From Nanobdellati archaeon (GTDB lineage Archaea > EX4484-52 > GLR71): 64,000 nt of DNA. The DNA is taken from positions 1 to 64,000 of the forward strand of contig JAHYJR010000002.1 of the NCBI GenBank assembly GCA_019429005.1, written 5' to 3'. How positions within the stretch are numbered: the stretch's first letter is position 1; each line of letters opens with the position of its first letter. The notes under the pieces are model-generated. The model was not told where the DNA came from, did not search any database, and worked only from the letters and a program-made list of their open reading frames with translations. Position numbers and translations under genes: made by a program. Below, one piece after another: positions 8,465 to 17,022 of the stretch.

Positions 8465-9703
8465 TTACCATCCATATTCTTTACTGATATAAAACGCTTT
8501 AAAGACCGTTTTTATATCTTTAATTTTTATATTTCGTATATGTAAAATACCTTTTATTGCCATTTTGAATTTGAAAAATTTAATCTCTGAAAGCTCTTTA
8601 TTATCAAGCATATTTCCAAGTATTTCAAGAGTATCATTTCCACGTTCTTTAATAATTTTTTTAATTTCAATAACAGAGGGATCCGCAATCGCAAAACCTT
8701 TACCTTTTTTAATCTTATAACCTTTCCATAAATCTTCATATAAAGACATGGTCTTTTCACTAAAATCATCTTTAAGAAGTGCATTTGATATTGCTTCACC
8801 TGCAAATTTTGCACACATTAGAGAATTTCGTATGCCACTATAGAAAACAGGGTTTGTCTGTCCTGCAGCATCACCGACTATAATAACACCATCACCATAG
8901 GTTTTCTCAAGCCATCCATAACCTGGAATTGTACCAGATACAGTTGTATTTTCAATAATTTTTGGATTTGAAAAATTAGACTGTATAAATGTTTCAATAC
9001 GACCTTTAAGATTAGTAACACCCTTTGCTACAATACCAATTTTAGCTGATGTTTTAGATTTAGGAAACACCCAGATATAACCTTCAGGTGCAAGCTCACT
9101 ATCAAAATAAAAATTAAGCTTATCTGTAGCTACACCTCCAACTTCATATTCAAGACCGACAACATAACCATCTTTCCATTGTTTAATAGCCTCTTTACTG
9201 ACAACTTTTGTCAATTCAGCAACTCTTGAACCAGGTCCATCTGCACCTACAACGATTTTTGTATAATATTTACCCTTTTTTGTCTTTACAACCCATAAAT
9301 CACCATCTTTTTCAATATTTTCCATAGGTTCGTTCTTATTAATCTTACAACCTGCTTTTCTTGCAAGAAGTGCAATATATTTATCAAATCGGTCTCTATG
9401 TAATATAAAACCAGGCATTATTATCTGTCCATATTTCCATTTTACATCACGATTAGGATAATATGTTCGTAAACTAACAATTTTATTTTCGATGCATTCC
9501 TCAGGTAATTGGATATTAACGTCTTTAAGTCCCTTTCGGCTAATACCACCACCGCATGCGACAGGAACGCCTATATTTGTACGTTTTTCAAGTATTAATA
9601 CTTTTAAATTATTATTTTCTTCAAGAATTGTCTTTGCAGTCATCGTTCCTGCAGGACCAGCGCCTATTATTATTACGTCGAGGATTTCCTTTTTATTTGC
9701 CAT
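8465..9703 (-). CDS. Geranylgeranyl reductase family FAD protein (archaeal lipid saturation)
   Basis: About 412 residues. The N-terminal dinucleotide-binding motif IIIGAGPAGTMTAK is followed by acidic LILEKR. VVGADGPGSRVAEL and GDGVIIVGDAAGQTNPVFYSGIR are the other FAD contacts of the geranylgeranyl reductase/PHBH-like family. The archaeal enzyme reduces the double bonds of digeranylgeranyl-glycerophospholipids to phytanyl chains at the membrane face. It lies divergently next to two GGGP synthase-family genes, supporting a lipid role. The frame is open to a GTG at 9712; ATG 9703 (MANKKE) is more likely. Confidence 0.88.
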   Translation of the reverse strand: MANKKEILDVIIIGAGPAGTMTAKTILEENNNLKVLILEKRTNIGVPVACGGGISRKGLKDVNIQLPEECIENKIVSLRTYYPNRDVKWKYGQIIMPGFILHRDRFDKYIALLARKAGCKINKNEPMENIEKDGDLWVVKTKKGKYYTKIVVGADGPGSRVAELTKVVSKEAIKQWKDGYVVGLEYEVGGVATDKLNFYFDSELAPEGYIWVFPKSKTSAKIGIVAKGVTNLKGRIETFIQSNFSNPKIIENTTVSGTIPGYGWLEKTYGDGVIIVGDAAGQTNPVFYSGIRNSLMCAKFAGEAISNALLKDDFSEKTMSLYEDLWKGYKIKKGKGFAIADPSVIEIKKIIKERGNDTLEILGNMLDNKELSEIKFFKFKMAIKGILHIRNIKIKDIKTVFKAFYISKEYGW

Positions 9704-9818
9704 ATAGCACACATCATATATTTTTTGGTTAAATTTATAAAGTTTAAATTAAAAATTAATTTAATTAAATAATATCTTTGATTATTATTTTTAAATGTAA
9801 AGATATATAATTATTATT

Positions 9819-10553
9819 GTGGTTTCTATTAAAATTGGAAAAATCGAGACTTATATAAATCAAAGGCTTCATAAAGTCAAAGCATTACATTTTACACTCA
9901 TAGATCCCTCTGAAATGGATTTAGAGACTGCAAAAAATGTAGCAAAATCAGCAAAAGAAGCAGATACAGATGGATTTCTTGTAAGACCTTCTTATGGTAC
10001 AAGCCCACTTCTTATTAAAAATATATTAAAAGCGATAAAATCCGTAGTAGATATTCCTGTTTTATCACTTCCAACAAATGTTGATGGCCTTACAAGTGAA
10101 ATAGATGCACTTTTATTCATAACGCTTCTAAATTCAAATAATACTTATTGGATGATTGGTGCACAAGCACTTGGTGCTCCTGTTCTTAAACAGATGGGTA
10201 TTGAAACAATACCTACGGCTTATATAATTGTAGAACCTGGTTCAACAACATCATGGATGGGTGACGTTAAACCAATACCTCGTGATAATTATAAGCTTGC
10301 AGCAATACATGCTCTTGGTGGTGAGTATTTTGGTATGAGGTTCCTTTATATTGAAACTGGAGAAAAAATAAAGATACCTGTTCCTGCTGAAATGATACAA
10401 ACTATAAGTAAGACATCAAACATAAATATAATTGTGCAGTCTTCTAATGCGACATCAGATTATTTTAAATCGCTTGTAGATGCTGGTGCAAAAATATTGG
10501 TCACACCTTATAGAGAGGACCTTAAAGATGTAATTGAGAAAATACGAATATAA
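9819..10553 (+). CDS. Divergent GGGP synthase-like paralog lacking the phosphate-binding loops
   Basis: 244 residues, starting at GTG 9819, with a TATA-like stretch at about 9788-9797 that suggests a leaderless message. The central barrel matches the next gene closely (GAPVLKQMGIETIPTAY, then VEPGSTTSWMGD and FGMRFLYIETG). The C-terminal phosphate-gripping loops differ: where the neighbour has VAGGVKTP and IHIGTKIE, this protein has VQSSNATS and ILVTPYRE. The early LLGGSIGA segment reads LVRPSYGTS. Catalysis of glycerol-1-phosphate geranylgeranylation is therefore doubtful. It may be a non-catalytic subunit or have a changed substrate (inference). 6 bp separate it from its paralog. Confidence 0.85.
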   Translation: MVSIKIGKIETYINQRLHKVKALHFTLIDPSEMDLETAKNVAKSAKEADTDGFLVRPSYGTSPLLIKNILKAIKSVVDIPVLSLPTNVDGLTSEIDALLFITLLNSNNTYWMIGAQALGAPVLKQMGIETIPTAYIIVEPGSTTSWMGDVKPIPRDNYKLAAIHALGGEYFGMRFLYIETGEKIKIPVPAEMIQTISKTSNINIIVQSSNATSDYFKSLVDAGAKILVTPYREDLKDVIEKIRI

Positions 10554-10574
10554 TATTTATTGATTGTTGATTTT

Positions 10575-11345
10575 ATGATAAAATATAATGTTGAGAAATA
10601 TATAAATGAAATCAAGGAGACTAAGAAAGGTGTCTTTATGGGTGTTATAGACCCAGACCCAATGAAACAAACTCCTGAAAAATCTTTAGATTTAGCAAAA
10701 AAACTTTATGAAGGTGGAGCGGATCTTGTTCTTCTTGGTGGTTCAATTGGTGCACAAGGCGCCGCTCTTGATAAAACTGCAAAATTAATTAAAGAAAATA
10801 TAGATATTCCCGTACATCTTTTTCCAGGAAATACAGGTACTGTAACAAAATATGCAGATTCAATATATTTTATGAGTCTTTTAAATTCATCAAATCCTTA
10901 TTGGGTAATGGGAGCACCTCTTTTAGGAGCACCTGTTATAAAAAGATATGGTCTTGAACCAATACCTACAGCATATCTTGTCTTTGAGCCAGGTCAAACT
11001 GTGGGCTGGGTCGGAGAATCACGATTACTTCCAAGGACAAAACCAGATCTTGCTGTAGTTTATTCAATGGCTGCAGAATTTATGGGTATGCGTTTTGTTA
11101 TACTTGAATCAGGTTCAGGTGCACCCGAACCAGTTCCTTCTGAGATTGTTGCTGCTATTAAAAAATATACAGATTTAAATATAGTTGTTGCAGGTGGTGT
11201 AAAAACACCAAGGCAAGCATTTAAGCTTATCAAAAGCGGTGCGACCGGTATTCACATCGGAACAAAGATAGAAGATGCTAAAGATCCAGAAAAGAAAATC
11301 AAAGAATTTGAAGAAGCTATACATCAGAAAAAATCATATTGGTAA
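10575..11345 (+). CDS. Geranylgeranylglyceryl phosphate synthase
   Basis: About 256 residues of the PcrB/GGGPS TIM-barrel family (PF01884). It retains GVIDPDP, LLGGSIGAQG, IPTAYLVFEPG, VVAGGVKTP and GIHIGTKIED, which bind the glycerol-1-phosphate and Mg-pyrophosphate parts. It makes the first ether bond of archaeal lipids from sn-glycerol-1-phosphate and geranylgeranyl diphosphate. The frame is open to TTG 10560; ATG 10575 (MIKYNVEKYI) fits family starts. It is co-directional with the divergent paralog just upstream, probably one operon. Confidence 0.93.
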   Translation: MIKYNVEKYINEIKETKKGVFMGVIDPDPMKQTPEKSLDLAKKLYEGGADLVLLGGSIGAQGAALDKTAKLIKENIDIPVHLFPGNTGTVTKYADSIYFMSLLNSSNPYWVMGAPLLGAPVIKRYGLEPIPTAYLVFEPGQTVGWVGESRLLPRTKPDLAVVYSMAAEFMGMRFVILESGSGAPEPVPSEIVAAIKKYTDLNIVVAGGVKTPRQAFKLIKSGATGIHIGTKIEDAKDPEKKIKEFEEAIHQKKSYW

Positions 11346-11407
11346 AATATTTTTAACCGTTACTATTTTTTAAATCAAGTGATTATATAGATTATATAAG
11401 TGGTTAT

Positions 11408-12370
11408 ATGAAAATATTTATTACAGGTGGCACTGGTTTTCTAGGTCGTCTTATAATTACTGAACTTCTCAAAAAAAATCATGAAATCACAACATTTACT
11501 ATGGATGTAAATGTAGATATGCCTAAAACCGTTAAGGTGATTAAAGGAGATATTCTTGACAAGACATCACTTCTAAAAGCAATGAAAGGTCACGATGCAG
11601 TATATCATCTTGCTGCAATACTTGATGAAAGTGTAGCTTATGATAAAATGCACAAAGTTAATGTTGATGGAACTCAAAATGTGCTTGAAGCTTGTAAGTT
11701 ATCAAATGTAAAAAAGTTTATTTTTGCAAGTTCTGTAGGTGTTATGGGTGATATAAGAGATTCTCCAGCTGATGAATCTTATCCATATAACCCCATAACA
11801 AATTATGAGAAAACAAAAGCTGATGCTGAAAAATTAGTCCTTAAATATTCTTTAAAGAATGATTTTCAAGTTACAATTTTAAGGCCTTCAATTGTTGTAG
11901 GACCTAATGATAACTGGCGTCAGATTATTAAGGCTGTCAAGAAAGGTTATCCATATTTAGGTTTAGGCAATAATCATTGGCATCTTGTCGATATCACAGA
12001 TACTGTATATGCATTTGTTCTAGCACTTAATGATAAGGGTAAAAATGAGGTTTATATAATAGCATCAGAAGATGCACCGACATATAAGGAGATTTATGAA
12101 ACGCTTTCTCGCATCCTCAATGTAGAACCTCCAAAATATTCAGTACCTGTTTTTGTAGCTAAAACAATTTTTTATATTTATGGGCGTATTTGTAAACTCC
12201 TTAGTAAAACACCATCTCTTACATATAGAGTCTCAAGTGTTGAACGTCTTGTGCGTGAAAGGTATTTTGATATTTCAAAAGCAAAAAAACAGCTTGGTTA
12301 TAAACCTAAATACGATACTGAAAAATCTTTGAAAAAACTTGTAGGTGAATTAGAGAAAATTAAGTCTTAA
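11408..12370 (+). CDS. Extended SDR: NAD(P)-dependent sugar epimerase/dehydratase or dehydrogenase
   Basis: 320 residues. The Rossmann motif FITGGTGFLG opens the protein. VYHLAAI, then FASSVGVMG, and the catalytic YEKTKADAEK (YxxxK) with RPSIVVGP follow, the standard order for extended short-chain dehydrogenases. The C-terminal end ISKAKKQLGYKPKYD also fits. The family acts on nucleotide sugars, steroids and isoprenoids; the specific substrate is not visible. It follows the GGGP synthase pair on the same strand after about 60 bp. Confidence 0.85.
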   Translation: MKIFITGGTGFLGRLIITELLKKNHEITTFTMDVNVDMPKTVKVIKGDILDKTSLLKAMKGHDAVYHLAAILDESVAYDKMHKVNVDGTQNVLEACKLSNVKKFIFASSVGVMGDIRDSPADESYPYNPITNYEKTKADAEKLVLKYSLKNDFQVTILRPSIVVGPNDNWRQIIKAVKKGYPYLGLGNNHWHLVDITDTVYAFVLALNDKGKNEVYIIASEDAPTYKEIYETLSRILNVEPPKYSVPVFVAKTIFYIYGRICKLLSKTPSLTYRVSSVERLVRERYFDISKAKKQLGYKPKYDTEKSLKKLVGELEKIKS

Positions 12371-12430
12371 TGTATTGTATCTATTTTGATGACAAAACCT
12401 TTTTGAAATAAACCTTTTGACAATAATTCA

Positions 12431-12546
12431 TTTATCCAAATGCCTATTATATTTTATCAAACGGTATTATTTTATCCAAAGGTATTATTTTATCCAAAGG
12501 TATTATTTTATCCAAAGGTATTATTTTATCTCAAATCAATATTATT
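12431..12546 (+). repeat. 18-bp tandem repeat before the DUF116 gene
   Basis: About six imperfect head-to-tail copies of TTTATCCAAAGGTATTAT; the middle three are identical. If translated in the downstream frame they give repeated FYPKVL units, but they lie upstream of the likely start at 12572 and so probably occupy the leader or promoter. Confidence 0.9.
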
Positions 12547-12571
12547 TATATCTTCGCTTACAAATAAGGTA

Positions 12572-13255
12572 ATGGTCTATATACCTTACGAGTTCTTAGG
12601 AAAAGTATTTTTCTTTTTAATTATGGGTGTTGGTTCATTTTTAATATTAGGAGTAACATTCACATTTTTGTTTGTATTGTATTTTTATAAGACCAAAAAG
12701 ATAATATTTCCTTCTTTTGTATCAATTGCACTTGATATTTTTTATGCACCTTCGAAATGGCTTTTTGAAATTTTGAAACTAGATTCATCTCTAATTGATA
12801 AGAGTTTTATTGAGGCTTCAAATATTGTGATGCTTGATAAGTTCAAAAGTGCAGGAGTGCCTAGGGCAATTTTTATTCCTCATTGTATGAGAAATACAGA
12901 TTGTAAAGCCTCATTTGTTTTAAAAGAAGGTTATATCTGTACTGCTTGTGGGAAATGTGATATTGCAAAACTTAAAAAAGCAGTTGAAATTAACCATTTC
13001 AAATTATATATAGTTCCAGGTGGTAGTATGGTCAAGGATATATTAACAAAAGCAAGACCTAAAGCCCTTATAGCAGTAGGTTGTAATGTTGAATTGATTT
13101 TAGGTCTTAGACTTGTTATGGGTAAAGTACCAACTCAAGTTGTGCCCCTCCTTAAAGCAGGTTGCTCTAACACAGCTGTAAATATAGATAAAGTTATTGA
13201 AAAAATAAATCTTTGTGGGATTAATTATAAACCCAAGAAAAAACAAATTAAATAA
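12572..13255 (+). CDS. DUF116 membrane-anchored Cys-rich protein
   Basis: About 227 residues from ATG 12572 (MVYIPYEF). The frame is open to 12440, but its extra 44 residues are encoded by the 18-bp repeats and look non-native. Two N-terminal membrane helices (about residues 10-45) are followed by a cytosolic domain with HCMRNTDCKAS, YICTACGKCDI, VVPGGS-like IVPGGSM and VGCNVELILG. This is the DUF116 pattern (PF01976), with cysteines that could bind Fe-S or Zn. The biochemical role is unknown. Confidence 0.8.
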   Translation: MVYIPYEFLGKVFFFLIMGVGSFLILGVTFTFLFVLYFYKTKKIIFPSFVSIALDIFYAPSKWLFEILKLDSSLIDKSFIEASNIVMLDKFKSAGVPRAIFIPHCMRNTDCKASFVLKEGYICTACGKCDIAKLKKAVEINHFKLYIVPGGSMVKDILTKARPKALIAVGCNVELILGLRLVMGKVPTQVVPLLKAGCSNTAVNIDKVIEKINLCGINYKPKKKQIK

Positions 13256-13293
13256 AAATAAATTAAATAAAAAATAATAAATTGTGTTTATCT

Positions 13294-14088
13294 TTAATTT
13301 TTAAGTAATCTAAATAAAATTCTAGATGCAATAGTTGAAGTTATGTGTTCTTCAAGAAGTGGATTCGCTTCAACTATATCTATTCCTACAACATTATACA
13401 ATTTAAGTTTATCAAGTATTTGAACTAATTTTTCAAATGTCCAACCTGATGGTTCAGGATCTGAGACACCTGGTGCAATTGAAGGGTCAAGAACATCCAT
13501 ATCAATACTTAAATAAATAGGTGCATCTTTATCAAGGTCTTCGATATCTGTAATTATTATGTTTTTTGCATTTTTAATCTCTTCATCAGAACCTGTTCTA
13601 ACACCAAGAACACAAGTTTTAACACCAAGTTCACAAATTCGTTTCATTACACTAGAATGAGATAATTTTTCACCTTGGTAATCATTTTTCATGTCATAAT
13701 GTGCATCAAGGCTTATAATTTGAAGATTTTCATATGTTTTTTTCAATGCTTTAACAGCTCCAAGTGTAATTGTGTGCTCACCACCTAAAGTAATTGGTAT
13801 GATATTTTCATTATAGATTAACATATCTTCGATTGTCTGTTCAAACCGCTCGATTGTTGCTTTTGCATTACCATGTACTACAATCAAGTTTCCTGAATCA
13901 TACACAATTTGATCGATTCCGTCTGCTTCAAGTGCAAGGAATTTAGATCGTATACTATTTGGTGCAAGTCTCTGACCTGGTATATTAGTCTCTGTAGAAT
14001 CGAAAGGCACGCCTATAACTGAGAATTTAGCTTTTTTAATATCTTGGAATTCAGACAAAAGATTAAGTCTCTCTGTATGTAGGAACAT
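13294..14088 (-). CDS. Agmatinase-family ureohydrolase
   Basis: 264 residues. The binuclear Mn site of the arginase/agmatinase family is complete: LGGEHT (H105), SLDAHYD (D128, H130, D132) and SIDMDVLDPS (D196, D198). Length and the C-terminal GIDIVEANP fit SpeB-like agmatinases, which release urea from agmatine or related guanidino compounds. aIF5A lies about 1 kb away on the same strand. An agmatinase-like step in deoxyhypusine formation has been reported in haloarchaea, so a role in aIF5A modification is possible (inference). Confidence 0.88.
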   Translation of the reverse strand: MFLHTERLNLLSEFQDIKKAKFSVIGVPFDSTETNIPGQRLAPNSIRSKFLALEADGIDQIVYDSGNLIVVHGNAKATIERFEQTIEDMLIYNENIIPITLGGEHTITLGAVKALKKTYENLQIISLDAHYDMKNDYQGEKLSHSSVMKRICELGVKTCVLGVRTGSDEEIKNAKNIIITDIEDLDKDAPIYLSIDMDVLDPSIAPGVSDPEPSGWTFEKLVQILDKLKLYNVVGIDIVEANPLLEEHITSTIASRILFRLLKN

Positions 14089-14100
14089 ATTAATAATTCT

Positions 14101-14727
14101 TTGTTTAACTTTAAATTATTAGGATTTTTTTCAAAAAAAAGGGTGTATATTATAAAAGATGATTTTTCTTTAAAAGATGAATTGATACGTAAATCAGTCC
14201 ATATAATGTTATCTCTTGTCATTGTTTTTTATTATATTTATGGAAAGGGTGCTGTTTTAGGATTGCTTTTTGTTGCACTCACAGTATCACTTTCAATTGA
14301 ATATTTGCGGATAAAGAAAGGTTTTTATCTGACAAATACATTTCGCGATAGTGAAAAGAATAAGCTGGCCGCACATATATATAGTATAATTGGAACAATT
14401 ATTGCAATTTATCTTTATAGCATGCCTATTGCCTCTGCCGCGATATTAATGGCTGCGTTTGGTGATGCTTCTGCTGCAATAGTTGGGAAAGCTTATGGAA
14501 AAAATCTGATGCCAAAAACAAAATCAAAAACGTTTGAAGGTGTTATCACTGAATTTGTTGTTAATTTATTTATAGGTATTATAATTGTACAGAATATATA
14601 TATTGCATTAATTATGTCTTTTACTGCAACATTTGTTGAGACTTATCTTACAGGTATAAATGATAATGTATCAATACCTGTTATATCTGGATTGTTTGGA
14701 GAAATCGCAATTAATGCTATTGTTTGA
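14101..14727 (+). CDS. Dolichol/phytol kinase-like CTP-dependent membrane kinase (SEC59/DGK1/VTE5 family)
   Basis: Up to 208 residues with about six membrane helices. Family motifs are AAFGDASAAIVGKAYGK near residue 120 and KSKTFEGVITEFVVN near 140, as in CTP-dependent dolichol, phytol and diacylglycerol kinases. In archaea such proteins are thought to phosphorylate isoprenoid alcohols. The longest frame begins at TTG 14101, only 12 bp from the divergent agmatinase ATG. GTG 14143 (residue 15) is an equally plausible start that leaves room for promoters. Confidence 0.75.
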   Translation: MFNFKLLGFFSKKRVYIIKDDFSLKDELIRKSVHIMLSLVIVFYYIYGKGAVLGLLFVALTVSLSIEYLRIKKGFYLTNTFRDSEKNKLAAHIYSIIGTIIAIYLYSMPIASAAILMAAFGDASAAIVGKAYGKNLMPKTKSKTFEGVITEFVVNLFIGIIIVQNIYIALIMSFTATFVETYLTGINDNVSIPVISGLFGEIAINAIV

Positions 14728-14795
14728 GTTAAAAGGTTTAATTAGTCGTATAAACTATATATAATATTTAAATAGTATTGTTTAAAAGTATAATA

Positions 14796-14980
14796 ATGAA
14801 AACAAAACGTGCAATAAAAGAAATAAAAATTCTCGGTATTGTAATAACCTTTGTAGGATTTATTTAAATTTCCATAAGTGAAATTTCTGTATTATTATCA
14901 TCTGATATATTAATTTAATTGGATTATTTCTTTTAATATATGGTTTTATGCATGTATTTAAATTAGAACGATTTTCTTAA
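14796..14980 (+). pseudogene. Remnant of a small two-helix membrane protein
   Basis: ATG 14796 gives MKTKRAIKEIKILGIVITF then VGFI and a TAA. In other frames immediately after, hydrophobic stretches SISEISVLLSSDILI and GLFLLIYGFMHVF with a basic end follow, ending near 14980. This looks like a small membrane protein broken by two frameshifts. The family is unknown. Confidence 0.4.
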
Positions 14981-15069
14981 GAACTATTGCATTTTACTGA
15001 ATTAGAAACATTTAAAATTTAGATTTTATAAAAAATCAATTAAAATAAAATTATTTAAGAAAAAGATAA

Positions 15070-15086
15070 AGGATATTTAATATCCT
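15070..15086 (-). terminator. Hairpin after aIF5A
   Basis: Stem AGGATA/TATCCT with a 5-nt loop, two bases beyond the aIF5A stop, followed on the minus strand by a T-rich run. Confidence 0.6.
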
Positions 15087-15088
15087 AT

Positions 15089-15481
15089 TTATTCATTATC
15101 GCCTTTGAATACTTTTTCATCGCCAACAATCCAGTAACTTGATTCACCACCTTCGATTATTGAACCTTTAAGATCAGCATCAATTATTATATCAAATGTT
15201 TCAAATGACTCAAGATCCATAACATTTGCACTTTCACCTTGTATATGAAGGATTTGACATTTTCTTTTAGCAATCATAGGTGATATAACATTATGACCTG
15301 CGGGTTTCATTATGATTCTTCTTTTGCCATCAAGAACACCAGCACAATCAATTCTACATTTTGCTTCACCATGTTTACCGGGTTTTGATTTTATGTTTTC
15401 TGTAGCTCTGCAGACTATACCATCAACAAGTATATATGTACCTTTTTTTACATTTCTTGCTTCAATAAGTTTTGTATCCAT
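15089..15481 (-). CDS. Translation initiation factor aIF5A
   Basis: 130 residues. The N-terminal SH3-like domain has the hypusination loop SKPGKHGEAK with modifiable lysine K36. The C-terminal OB domain follows from about residue 70. eIF5A/aIF5A binds stalled ribosomes and stimulates peptide-bond formation on difficult sequences. A GTGAT motif lies 5 nt before ATG. It lies just downstream of the primase gene on the same strand. Deoxyhypusine synthase is not in the window. Confidence 0.95.
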   Translation of the reverse strand: MDTKLIEARNVKKGTYILVDGIVCRATENIKSKPGKHGEAKCRIDCAGVLDGKRRIIMKPAGHNVISPMIAKRKCQILHIQGESANVMDLESFETFDIIIDADLKGSIIEGGESSYWIVGDEKVFKGDNE

Positions 15482-15538
15482 AAATAATCACTTTGAAAAT
15501 AGAATTATATTAATTATTTAAGCGGAAGGCTTATATAT

Positions 15539-16924
15539 TTAATTGTGTTTTTCTGTTTTAGGTTTCTTTTTAGCCTTATTCACTTCAGTAATATTTTTTT
15601 CTTTTTTAATAGCATATTGTGCAGGATTTCTGATACGTCTACAGAATCCATCAGGTTCACAGACTGTCATATCCTTATAATAACCATTATTTTCACAATT
15701 TGGAGGAAGAATTATTTTTTCGCGACTTATTGCATAATTAAGCTGTGTAGAAATATAGACATTAGGTAATGCATCTGGATTAAGTTTGTTCCATTTAGCA
15801 AGTTCATATTTTATTGCTTCAAACCCCCAACCACAGCTTCTCATAAAATTAATCAATATAAATACAGATCGTTTCCGACCATCATGAATACCATTAAGTA
15901 TACTTGTTATACAAGGTGGAAAATATTCTTTACTTATTGCTTCAGTTGGATTTTCAAAGATTGTTTTTTTCATACCTGCTTCTTCTTTATCTTTTTTTTC
16001 TTCAATTTGTGAAGACCATTCATTGACAACAGTCACAAGAAGATTCATCTCACCTTCATCGCCTTTATCAAGAAATCCTTTGTCTCCTTTAATTTTAGAC
16101 ATTCTTGCATCATTCATTTTAAAATCCTGTATCTGCGCTTGAGATATAGGTTTACTCGCAAGCCAGGTCTTTTCATTCAAGCTGTAAGGCATCCTGAATA
16201 GATGTCTTGAACCCCAGTTCTGTTCGACATCAACAACTTGGAATGGGTTATAAACCAGGCCACTTTCTTCAGATTTTTCACGTTCCGTTTTCTCTTCGTT
16301 ATCAGTTTCACGTTTTTGTTCAAATCTTTTATCTAGTTTCAAAAATTCTTTAGTAAGTCGATTCTTTGTAAATTCTCTTAAATATGACGCAATCTTTCTT
16401 GGTAAATCAGGATATAGTTTTCGTGTAGGTACCATATCAACACTATCTGGAAGCATTCTGTATGTCATACCAAGGTGGAAACCACGGCTTCCACTGAATT
16501 TTATTGAGATATTATTGACATCAAAATCATTTTTAAGTGCATCAACAAGGATTATAGCTGTTTTTTTTGCATATTCCATACCATATTTAGAATCCATATC
16601 AAGTATAAAATCCCAACCAATTCTAAGTTTATCCATATCGGATGGTTTCATTGAATTTGAAAGACTAAGCGGATTTTTCCAGAGTTCTACAGATGAATGA
16701 AAACTTGTTGCGCCGTTTTTAGCAAAATAACTTATATCTCCAGGAAATTGTATTATATTAGGTCTTTTTCCGTGATATGTAGCATTAAAAATAGGTGATA
16801 TTTCTCTGTGTTCTGATACTGCAAAAAGACTATTTGTTATATCCTCACGCATATAGTATTCTTTTGCATCCTCAATTCTTTGACTAAGTGTTTTCTCTGT
16901 TTCTTGACTTTTTTTAAGTCTCAT
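15539..16924 (-). CDS. Fused DNA primase: PriS catalytic domain plus PriL Fe-S domain
   Basis: 461 residues. The N-terminal PriS part has the metal-binding DxD in FILDMDSKYG (about 108-114), FSGSRGFHLGM and, after a charged linker, HLFRMPYSLNEKTW, matching primase motifs I-III. The C-terminal part (about 340-435) has P-P-C-I, NFMRSCGWG, PPNCENNGYY and TVCEPDGFC, the cysteines of the PriL Fe-S domain. One-chain primases of this kind are established for Nanoarchaeum and other DPANN archaea. The protein makes RNA/DNA primers for replication. A Lys-rich tail ends it. Confidence 0.88.
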   Translation of the reverse strand: MRLKKSQETEKTLSQRIEDAKEYYMREDITNSLFAVSEHREISPIFNATYHGKRPNIIQFPGDISYFAKNGATSFHSSVELWKNPLSLSNSMKPSDMDKLRIGWDFILDMDSKYGMEYAKKTAIILVDALKNDFDVNNISIKFSGSRGFHLGMTYRMLPDSVDMVPTRKLYPDLPRKIASYLREFTKNRLTKEFLKLDKRFEQKRETDNEEKTEREKSEESGLVYNPFQVVDVEQNWGSRHLFRMPYSLNEKTWLASKPISQAQIQDFKMNDARMSKIKGDKGFLDKGDEGEMNLLVTVVNEWSSQIEEKKDKEEAGMKKTIFENPTEAISKEYFPPCITSILNGIHDGRKRSVFILINFMRSCGWGFEAIKYELAKWNKLNPDALPNVYISTQLNYAISREKIILPPNCENNGYYKDMTVCEPDGFCRRIRNPAQYAIKKEKNITEVNKAKKKPKTEKHN

Positions 16925-17022
16925 AAATCTAATTGTGAGATTATTTTTATTAACTTTGATACATAATAATATTTAATATATACTAGATTGTTAATTTTAA
17001 CGATTAATTATTGTGTGGTACT

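Noticed and set aside
12440-12571. N-terminal extension of the DUF116 protein through the FYPKVL repeats
   Set aside because: The repeats are DNA-level tandem copies and the family domain with its membrane helices begins only after ATG 12572; not excluded, but less likely.
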